Below, in pieces: positions 1 through 4,783 of a DNA stretch of 5,013 nt (position 1 is its first letter; every line of letters starts with the position of its first letter). The notes under the pieces were generated by a model. It saw only the letters and a list, made by a program, of their open reading frames with translations, was not told where the DNA came from and did not search any database. Origin of the DNA: Eubacteriales bacterium (GTDB lineage Bacteria; Bacillota; Clostridia; Peptostreptococcales; Acidaminobacteraceae). A program made the translations under genes and the position numbers. The stretch lies in NCBI GenBank assembly GCA_030625285.1, contig DAOURC010000070.1:1-5013 (forward strand). The letters run 5' to 3'.

Positions 1-19
1 TAATTTATACCAATAACTT

Positions 20-46
20 TGTTATAATAAACATAGAAAAAGGTGA
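20..46 (+). promoter_or_regulatory. Partial promoter (extended -10) and RBS of the molybdoenzyme gene
   Basis: A perfect TATAAT lies at 23-28, preceded by TG at 20-21, which makes an extended -10 element. With a 17-base spacer the -35 box would begin at or just before base 1, so it cannot be judged. Transcription would start near base 35. A Shine-Dalgarno sequence (AAAAGGTGAG, 37-46) lies 4 bases before the ATG at 51. The short leader leaves no room for a riboswitch inside the window. Confidence 0.55.
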
Positions 47-50
47 GTTT

Positions 51-1955
51 ATGGAAAAAATTAAAACAATAACATGTCCTTTGGATTGTTATGATCTTTG
101 TATGATAGATGTGCATGTTAAAAACAATCAAATTGTCAAATTAATGGGCAACGGTAATCATCCTATGACCAGGGGATTTATCTGCCAAAAGGGAAGAGAT
201 CATTTAAAAAGACATGATGACGCAGATAGGATAAAATCTCCCATGAAAAAGATCAATGATAAGTGGATTGGAATTTCTTATGAAGAAGCTGAAAATTTGG
301 TTGTCGAGCATTTACAAAAATATGATTTGAAATCAATTATTCATTATAACGATTCTGGCTATACAGGTATAAGCAAAGAAGTCGATGAACTGTTCTTCAA
401 TCATTTAGGCGGAGTTGTAAAACCTCGGGGAAGTCTTTGCTGGTCTGCCGGCATGCGAGCTACAAAAGACACATTTGAAGATGTGATAAGTACAGAATCT
501 GAGGAAATGGAAAACTCCGACATCATTGTTTTGTGGGGACGAAATCCCGTTGAAACCAATATTCATTTGGCCGATAAAATTGTAAAAGCTAAAAAAGGAG
601 GCGCTAGAGTCATATTGATCGATCCTATAGCGACTGCGAGCAAGAAAATATCAGATATGTATATTGCAATTAAACCAGATACCGACAATTTATTAGCTTT
701 GGGTATGATAAAATCATTAGTTGATGGTAATAGCTTGGATATTGAATCGATAAAAGACAAATCTACCGGTTTAGGTAAATTTCTAGAAGAACTTGATAAA
801 CTCGATATTGAAGAAATATCTAATTTGACGGGTATAGATATTGAAACAATAGAAAATCTGGCTCTGGAATTTATGAATAAAAAGATAATTATATATATCG
901 GTTATGGATTGCAAAGATACAAAAATGGTGGAAATACAGTAAAGAGCATCAACGCTCTTGGTTTCATCACTAGAAATTATGGTGAAGCTGGTTGTGGAAT
1001 CAATTACGCCAATAGAGGTTTTTCCAAGAAAATTCATTCGTATTTGGAAGACAGTGAAGAATTGATTTCATTCAATGAAACTTTCGTTAAATCAAAAATG
1101 GGGCAGTATATTTTAGAAAACGATATTAAAATGCTTTTTATTACAAAATCAAATCCGCTTGTTCAATTGCCGAATTTGAATTTAGTAGAAAAAGCAGTTG
1201 AAAAGGTCGAATTCAAGGTAGGTATCGATTTGTTCATGACCGACACCATGGAGCGATGCGATCTTGTTTTTCCCGCTACAAGCGTTTTCGAAGAGGACGA
1301 CGTGTTTTATACTTCCATGTATAGTCCCTATCTTCAATATTCAGAGAAAGTTATAGAAAATAGCGGTATTAAAGGAGAATATGAACTTTTTCAATCCTTT
1401 GCAAGAAGAATGAAATTAAATGCTTATCCCATGATATCCAAAGAGGAATACCTAAAATATGCACTAAGAGATGTCTTGAAAGAATATAAATTGACGTATG
1501 ATGAATTTATAAACAAAAAAAAATTAAATTTAAAAAACAAAAAACAATATGACGATTTACTTAACTTTTCCTTTGTAGATAATAATGGGAATCTATCGAT
1601 CAAATATAAACTTCCAAAGAAATCAATGGAATATCCTTTGAGGCTTATCACTCCGAAACCAAAAGACTCGATGCATTCTCAAGGATTTAAAAACTATGAT
1701 GGAAAACCGATTGTTTATATGAGTGAAAACAACTTTAAAAGTTTGGTTAAAAGAGATTTGGTGCTTGTAGAATCAATAAATGGAGAGTTGGTTGGAAAAC
1801 CTGAGGTTGTTGAAATTTCAGATGAAATTGTCTTGATACACGAAGGATATTGGCAAAAAAGCGGCAGCGTAAATATACTTACAATTGATGATTATAGCGA
1901 CATTGGCGATCAAGCCGCTTACTATGATACCTTTGTAAGAATAAGAGGGGTTTAG
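51..1955 (+). CDS. Molybdopterin-dependent oxidoreductase (DMSO reductase superfamily), substrate unknown
   Basis: This is a predicted cytoplasmic Mo- or W-bis-MGD enzyme of 634 residues. Residues C9, C13, C17 and C45 form a Cx3Cx3Cx27C motif for an N-terminal 4Fe-4S cluster. The sequence GSLCWSAG (127-134) lines up with the stretch holding the metal ligand in formate dehydrogenase (Sec/Cys-His) and NapA (Cys-Met), so C130 is the likely metal ligand, with W131 following it. LWGRNPVETN (about 161-170), the central NPLVQLPN and D-x-FMTDTMERCDLVFPAT segments, and the C-terminal LITPKPKDSMHSQ start of the molybdopterin dinucleotide-binding domain are family hallmarks. The length is near the lower end for the family and both ends look complete. 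There is no twin-arginine signal and no transmembrane segment. A lysine/asparagine-rich low-complexity stretch lies near residues 487-500. No electron-transfer subunit or cofactor gene is adjacent. Formate dehydrogenase is a common automatic name, but the Trp in place of His argues against that activity. The family call is firm and the substrate is unknown. Confidence 0.93.
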   Translation: MEKIKTITCPLDCYDLCMIDVHVKNNQIVKLMGNGNHPMTRGFICQKGRDHLKRHDDADRIKSPMKKINDKWIGISYEEAENLVVEHLQKYDLKSIIHYNDSGYTGISKEVDELFFNHLGGVVKPRGSLCWSAGMRATKDTFEDVISTESEEMENSDIIVLWGRNPVETNIHLADKIVKAKKGGARVILIDPIATASKKISDMYIAIKPDTDNLLALGMIKSLVDGNSLDIESIKDKSTGLGKFLEELDKLDIEEISNLTGIDIETIENLALEFMNKKIIIYIGYGLQRYKNGGNTVKSINALGFITRNYGEAGCGINYANRGFSKKIHSYLEDSEELISFNETFVKSKMGQYILENDIKMLFITKSNPLVQLPNLNLVEKAVEKVEFKVGIDLFMTDTMERCDLVFPATSVFEEDDVFYTSMYSPYLQYSEKVIENSGIKGEYELFQSFARRMKLNAYPMISKEEYLKYALRDVLKEYKLTYDEFINKKKLNLKNKKQYDDLLNFSFVDNNGNLSIKYKLPKKSMEYPLRLITPKPKDSMHSQGFKNYDGKPIVYMSENNFKSLVKRDLVLVESINGELVGKPEVVEISDEIVLIHEGYWQKSGSVNILTIDDYSDIGDQAAYYDTFVRIRGV

Positions 1956-1962
1956 ATAAACT

Positions 1963-2661
1963 ATGTTTGAAAGAAGTTATCTTGTATTGAAAACAAGTCA
2001 AATTGAAGAACTTAAAAATAAAAAAGTGATGGTGTGTGGAGTAGGCGGAGTAGGCGGATACGTTATTGAAAGCTTAGCTAGATCTGGAATAGGACATTTG
2101 ATTATTGTGGATTACGATGTTGTAGATATAACTAATAAAAATCGTCAAATAATCGCTCTTGATTCAACTCTGGAACAAGATAAAACCAAGGTGATGGCTA
2201 AGAGACTAAAAGATATCAATGCTGACATTGAAGTGGAAATCATAAATGAGAAACTTACAAGCGATAATATACCGATGATTTTGGATAAAAAATTGGATTA
2301 TGTTGTAGATGCCATTGATCAGGTAAGTGCTAAAATTGCATTGATAGAGTATTGCAAAGATAATGATACTCCAATTATTTCAAGTATGGGAACAGGGAAC
2401 AAGTTAGATCCGAGGTTGCTTGAAATAACTGATATCTATAAAACGGATACTGATCCACTAGCTAGAATTATGAGAAAAGAATTAAAAAATAGAAATATAA
2501 ATGAATTGGAGGTTGTCTTTTCTAGAGAAAAACCCACTAGAAATTGTGATGCTTACAACTTGATAGAGGATAAAAGAAAACCGGGGAGTTTGCCGTTTGT
2601 TCCAGCTAGTGCAGGGATAATGATCGCTTACCGAGTTGTTATGAATATATTGAAAATATAG
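1963..2661 (+). CDS. tcdA: tRNA threonylcarbamoyladenosine dehydratase TcdA
   Basis: TcdA is a ThiF/E1-like enzyme that uses ATP to cyclise N6-threonylcarbamoyladenosine at tRNA position 37 (t6A to ct6A), which improves decoding of ANN codons. The 232-residue protein has the Rossmann nucleotide-binding loop GVGGVG (26-31), D50/D52, the NKNRQ segment (58-62), the ATP-contacting K76 and the DAID motif (116-119). The TcdA-specific stretch SSMGTGNKLDP (140-150), then DI-x-KT-x-x-DPLARIMRKEL (157-174) and VVFSREKP (184-191), separates it from MoeB and ThiF. The CxxC zinc pairs typical of MoeB are absent. The length is slightly short of the E. coli protein but normal for Firmicutes. The ATG lies 7 bases after the upstream stop. 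Its AAGAGGGG ribosome binding site (1943-1950) sits inside the end of the molybdoenzyme gene, so the two are probably co-transcribed. No membrane segment is evident. Confidence 0.95.
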   Translation: MFERSYLVLKTSQIEELKNKKVMVCGVGGVGGYVIESLARSGIGHLIIVDYDVVDITNKNRQIIALDSTLEQDKTKVMAKRLKDINADIEVEIINEKLTSDNIPMILDKKLDYVVDAIDQVSAKIALIEYCKDNDTPIISSMGTGNKLDPRLLEITDIYKTDTDPLARIMRKELKNRNINELEVVFSREKPTRNCDAYNLIEDKRKPGSLPFVPASAGIMIAYRVVMNILKI

Positions 2662-2695
2662 ACGGTTTATATTTCCGATATATTTTTTTAATTAG

Positions 2696-2714
2696 TACCT
2701 TGCAAAACAAGGTA
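2696..2714. promoter_or_regulatory. Perfect inverted repeat, probable operator of the PspC operon
   Basis: The arms TACCTTG (2696-2702) and CAAGGTA (2708-2714) are perfectly complementary around a 5-base centre, CAAAA. The palindrome contains the -35 box of the promoter that follows, so a protein bound here would directly affect RNA polymerase. It is not followed by a T-run and has a short stem, so it is unlikely to be a terminator. From memory, similar palindromes occur in front of other Firmicutes PspC/DUF4097-type operons, but I could not check this. The binding protein is not encoded in the window. Confidence 0.6.
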
Positions 2715-2728
2715 GTGTGTGATATGTT
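2700..2728 (+). promoter_or_regulatory. Promoter of the PspC/LiaF-like operon
   Basis: The -35 candidate TTGCAA (2700-2705) and the -10 candidate TATGTT (2723-2728) are separated by 17 bases. TG at 2720-2721 makes the -10 an extended element, compensating for its departure from consensus. Predicted start is near 2735, giving a leader of about 27 bases before the ATG at 2762. The -35 lies inside the inverted repeat at 2696-2714. Confidence 0.6.
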
Positions 2729-2749
2729 ATATATGAAAAGTAAATCAGT

Positions 2750-2756
2750 GGGGGGG
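2750..2756 (+). promoter_or_regulatory. Homopolymeric G7 ribosome binding site
   Basis: Seven consecutive G residues stand where the Shine-Dalgarno sequence of the first PspC gene is expected, ending 5 bases before its ATG. Such a run can pair with the CCUCC of 16S rRNA only partly and through G-U pairs. The other RBSs in this window are mixed purine motifs such as AAGGAGGA, so this one is unusual. Confidence 0.6.
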
Positions 2757-2761
2757 AAGTT

Positions 2762-2947
2762 ATGGAAAAGAAATTATATAAATCGCAAGATAATAAGATG
2801 ATATTTGGAGTGTGCGGCGGTATTGGAGAGTATTTTGGAATCGATCCTACATTGGTGAGGTTGGCGGTAGGTTTAACATGGTGTTTCGGTATCGGCATAA
2901 TCGGATATATACTTGCGGCGTTGATTATTCCAAATCAACCGCAATAA
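2762..2947 (+). CDS. Minimal PspC-domain membrane protein
   Basis: This 61-residue protein is little more than one PspC domain, comparable in size and layout to B. subtilis YvlC. It opens with KLYKSQDNKMIFGVCGGIGEYF (4-25), containing the hallmark GVCGGI-x-EY-x-x-ID and VR (32-33) residues. One or two closely spaced hydrophobic segments follow (about 34-57), ending in the typical IIP (55-57). PspC-family proteins sit in the cytoplasmic membrane and take part in envelope-stress sensing or in stabilising the membrane; the exact role of the small Firmicutes forms is unclear. It is first in a three-gene envelope operon and ends in a double TAA stop, 19 bases before the next start. It matches the following gene at about 26 of the first 42 residues, indicating tandem duplication. 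Confidence 0.9.
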   Translation: MEKKLYKSQDNKMIFGVCGGIGEYFGIDPTLVRLAVGLTWCFGIGIIGYILAALIIPNQPQ

Positions 2948-2966
2948 TAATTAAGGAGGAAGTTAG

Positions 2967-3425
2967 ATGGAGAAGAGATTATATCGTTCAAGAGATAATA
3001 AAGTGATTTCAGGTGTTTGTGGAGGTATTGCTGAATATCTTGATATCGATGCAACGATTGTTAGATTGCTTTGGGCAGTGACGATTTTATTTGCTGGAAC
3101 GGGAATTTTAGCATATGTTTTATGTATTTTCATTATCCCTGAAGAGCCTAGATATAAAGATGAAGATGGAGTTGGAGATGAATACGAAGAAGAGAATGAA
3201 GTTGCGGATGACGAAGAAGAAACAACACACGAAAAAAGAGAGATAATAAAAGAAAATAAAAATAAAAACAATAATCTTGTAGGATTGATTTTTATTGTGG
3301 TGGGAATGATGTTTATCGCTAATAAGATATTGTGGTGGTTAAATATTGATTTCATGTGGGAATTATTCTGGCCGGGATTACTTGTTATTTTTGGAGTATA
3401 TCTGATAGCGAAGAAAAGAGGATAA
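2967..3425 (+). CDS. PspC-domain protein with acidic linker and LiaI/LiaF-like transmembrane region
   Basis: The 152-residue protein has three parts. Residues 1-60 form a PspC domain (GVCGGIAEY at 16-24, ID at 27-28, VR at 32-33, IIPEEP at 56-61) with hydrophobic stretches up to about 57. Residues 62-102 are a charged linker, first acidic (runs such as EYEEE and DDEEE) and then rich in Lys and Asn. Residues 104-123 and 132-148 are two membrane helices around an aromatic turn (WW, W), resembling the LiaI/LiaF-type membrane region also found at the start of the next protein. An excellent Shine-Dalgarno AAGGAGGA (2953-2960) precedes the ATG by 6 bases, which fixes the start. The next gene starts 3 bases after the stop. 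A role in cell-envelope stress response is inferred from domain type and neighbours. The sensed signal and partners are unknown. Confidence 0.9.
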   Translation: MEKRLYRSRDNKVISGVCGGIAEYLDIDATIVRLLWAVTILFAGTGILAYVLCIFIIPEEPRYKDEDGVGDEYEEENEVADDEEETTHEKREIIKENKNKNNNLVGLIFIVVGMMFIANKILWWLNIDFMWELFWPGLLVIFGVYLIAKKRG

Positions 3426-3428
3426 ATT

Positions 3429-4340
3429 ATGAGGGAAAAGAATAATAGAAGCACCGGCATGGGAATTGCCTTTATAGTAGTTGGTCTTTTTCTGATTGCG
3501 TATAAGTTTGACTTTATAGATTTTAGATTGTTTTGGTCAGTCGTTAATTTATGGCCGCTTATATTTGTTGTTGTCGGAATAAATATAATATTTAAAAAAA
3601 CGACATGGGTAAAGGCGTTGACATGGACTTTGTTTATTGTGATAGTAGTGCTGAATTCTTATTATTTCGAGAATGGTTTCAAAGTGTTCGGAAGATCTGT
3701 CAGCTACAATATTGAAAGGCAAGAGCACATAATTGAATATGAGTCTGATATAAAAGATGGAGAGCTGAGATTGAAGTTGGGAGCGGGGCGATTGGATATT
3801 TCATCTGGGCATGATTATTTAATCGAATCGAATTTTCCAAAAAAAATAACCACAGCAAAAGACAGCATTTCAAATAACAGGCGAATAATCGTATATGAAA
3901 CAATTAATAATAATATCATAAATCAGAGAACATTCGGAAATGATGGGTATGAATATAACATTAAGCTAAATGAAAACGTTTCATGGGATGTAGATATAGA
4001 TATGGGAGCTATGGATGCAAAACTCGATATGCGAGATATTGCATTTGACGATTTAGATATCGATATAGGAGCGGGACAGTTAGAGCTATATCTAGATGAT
4101 ATAAATGAAAATGCTTCGATATCGATAGATTCAGGAGTGTCAGACATTGATATATATATACCTGAAGATATGAGTGTTAAATTGAAATATGACGGCGGCA
4201 TAAAAGATATTGATTTCATTGGCGATTCATATTATAAAAAAGACGGCGATTACTATTACTCTGACGATTATTCAAGTGATTTTTATTATTATATTGATAT
4301 TAATACGGGGGTTGGAAATTTATCGATTCGGGATTATTAG
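3429..4340 (+). CDS. LiaF-like membrane protein with repetitive beta-strand (toastrack-type) domain
   Basis: The 303-residue protein starts with membrane segments at about 10-25, 41-56 and 61-79, of the LiaI/LiaF kind (short helices split by FW and LWP turns). The rest is soluble and built from beta-strand repeats in which a short hydrophobic/Asp strand is followed by a small turn: KLGAGRLDI (116-124), DIDMGAMDAKL (189-199), DIDIGAGQLEL (210-220), SIDSGVSDIDI (232-242) and DINTGVGNLSI (290-300). This layout fits the toastrack/DUF4097-like domains that accompany PspC in envelope-stress operons; LiaF itself inhibits the LiaRS system. A Tyr/Asp-rich insert lies at 266-289. The start has an AGAGGA site (3417-3422) 6 bases upstream and is nearly coupled to the preceding gene. 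No LiaRS-like kinase or regulator is in the window, so a LiaF function is only an inference. Which side of the membrane the beta domain faces is not certain. Confidence 0.85.
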   Translation: MREKNNRSTGMGIAFIVVGLFLIAYKFDFIDFRLFWSVVNLWPLIFVVVGINIIFKKTTWVKALTWTLFIVIVVLNSYYFENGFKVFGRSVSYNIERQEHIIEYESDIKDGELRLKLGAGRLDISSGHDYLIESNFPKKITTAKDSISNNRRIIVYETINNNIINQRTFGNDGYEYNIKLNENVSWDVDIDMGAMDAKLDMRDIAFDDLDIDIGAGQLELYLDDINENASISIDSGVSDIDIYIPEDMSVKLKYDGGIKDIDFIGDSYYKKDGDYYYSDDYSSDFYYYIDINTGVGNLSIRDY

Positions 4341-4402
4341 TTTTACTTTTATCTGAATCCGTATTAAACTTTTAATAAGAGGATTATTATGGAGATGTTA
4401 AT

Positions 4403-4747
4403 ATGGGTTATGATATAATAATAGATCAGGTAAATAAACAATTTGGATTAATCGAAGGGACTATAGGTAAATATAGTTTTTACGCTGATATACAAAAGGA
4501 AGATGTAAAAGAAGGCATCAGTTTATTAACCATGCAAAAAGGATATGGGAAAATCACGAAACTTTGTATTTATGAAGATGAAATTGATAACTCAGGAGAT
4601 CCTTTTTTGCCGACTATGTCAATAAAAAGGCATATCTATATCAATTTTGAATATGATTGGAAGGTTTATAATTTCACTTTTCAAAATATGGTTTCTGACC
4701 TTATAATGTATCTCGATAGAAGAAGCCGTATGACCATCATTAGATGA
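4403..4747 (+). CDS. Small protein of unknown function (114 aa)
   Basis: I do not recognise this protein with confidence. It is a soluble-looking alpha/beta sequence with no signal peptide, membrane helix or cysteine motif (one Cys, residue 55). Visible features are GKITKLCIYEDE (49-60), an aromatic strand HIYINFEYDW (77-86) and a basic C-terminus with RRSR (106-109). The GKITKL-then-YDW spacing faintly recalls small Firmicutes families such as DUF7678, but that is a weak impression. The ATG has GGAG at 4391-4394, 8 bases upstream. An earlier ATG at 4389 is in another frame and soon meets a stop. It lies 62 bases after the LiaF-like gene without a convincing terminator between them, so it may be the last gene of that operon. 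Codon use looks like that of its neighbours. Confidence 0.75.
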   Translation: MGYDIIIDQVNKQFGLIEGTIGKYSFYADIQKEDVKEGISLLTMQKGYGKITKLCIYEDEIDNSGDPFLPTMSIKRHIYINFEYDWKVYNFTFQNMVSDLIMYLDRRSRMTIIR

Positions 4748-4749
4748 TA

Positions 4750-4777
4750 TTGACAAATTCACTATAGATGATATAAT
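4750..4777 (+). promoter_or_regulatory. Near-consensus sigma-A promoter of the T-box leader
   Basis: A perfect TTGACA (4750-4755) and a perfect TATAAT (4772-4777) are separated by 16 bases. It begins 3 bases after the stop of the 114-residue protein, and the expected start (about 4784) falls just before the first elements of T-box stem I. Strong constitutive initiation followed by regulated termination is the usual arrangement for T-box genes. Confidence 0.85.
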
Positions 4778-4783
4778 TTAAAA

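Noticed and set aside
51..1955. Annotation as formate dehydrogenase, possibly with selenocysteine
   Set aside because: The ligand position is an ordinary TGC Cys codon. The following residue is Trp rather than the His used by formate dehydrogenases, and no formate dehydrogenase partner genes are present.
1963..2661. MoeB/molybdopterin-synthase adenylyltransferase identity for the E1-like gene, suggested by its molybdoenzyme neighbour
   Set aside because: The TcdA-specific SSMGTGNKLDP and DPLARIMRKEL segments are present and the MoeB zinc CxxC pairs are missing.
2668..2689. Possible terminator after tcdA (TATAT-TTCCG-ATATA followed by seven Ts)
   Set aside because: The stem is only 5 A-T pairs and very unstable, although the T-run is in the right place. 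Not strong enough to call. Termination before 2700 remains possible.
2812..3006. 64-codon + strand frame spanning the two PspC genes
   Set aside because: It is the +1/+2 shadow of the first PspC gene and overlaps the start of the second. The translation has no family features and the true frames have good RBSs.
2963..3460. Long minus-strand open frame (165 codons) opposite the second PspC gene
   Set aside because: It is antisense to a gene with a strong RBS and recognisable domains. Its product is a low-complexity Ser/Ile-rich sequence, expected from reading AT-rich coding DNA backwards, and it has no RBS or family features.
3429..4340. Surface adhesin reading of the repetitive Asp-rich domain
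   Set aside because: There is no cleavable signal peptide or sortase motif, and the N-terminus is a multi-helix LiaF-like membrane region in an operon with PspC genes.
4325..4359. Possible terminator after the LiaF-like gene (GATTCGGG with TCTGAATC)
   Set aside because: The 8-bp stem has two G-U pairs and a 19-base loop, starts inside the coding region, and has no T-run after it.
4362..4377. AT-only near-palindrome TATTAAACTTTTAATA upstream of the 114-residue gene
   Set aside because: Only A/T pairs with a 2-base centre, which is common by chance at this base composition. No promoter elements with usable spacing were found with it.
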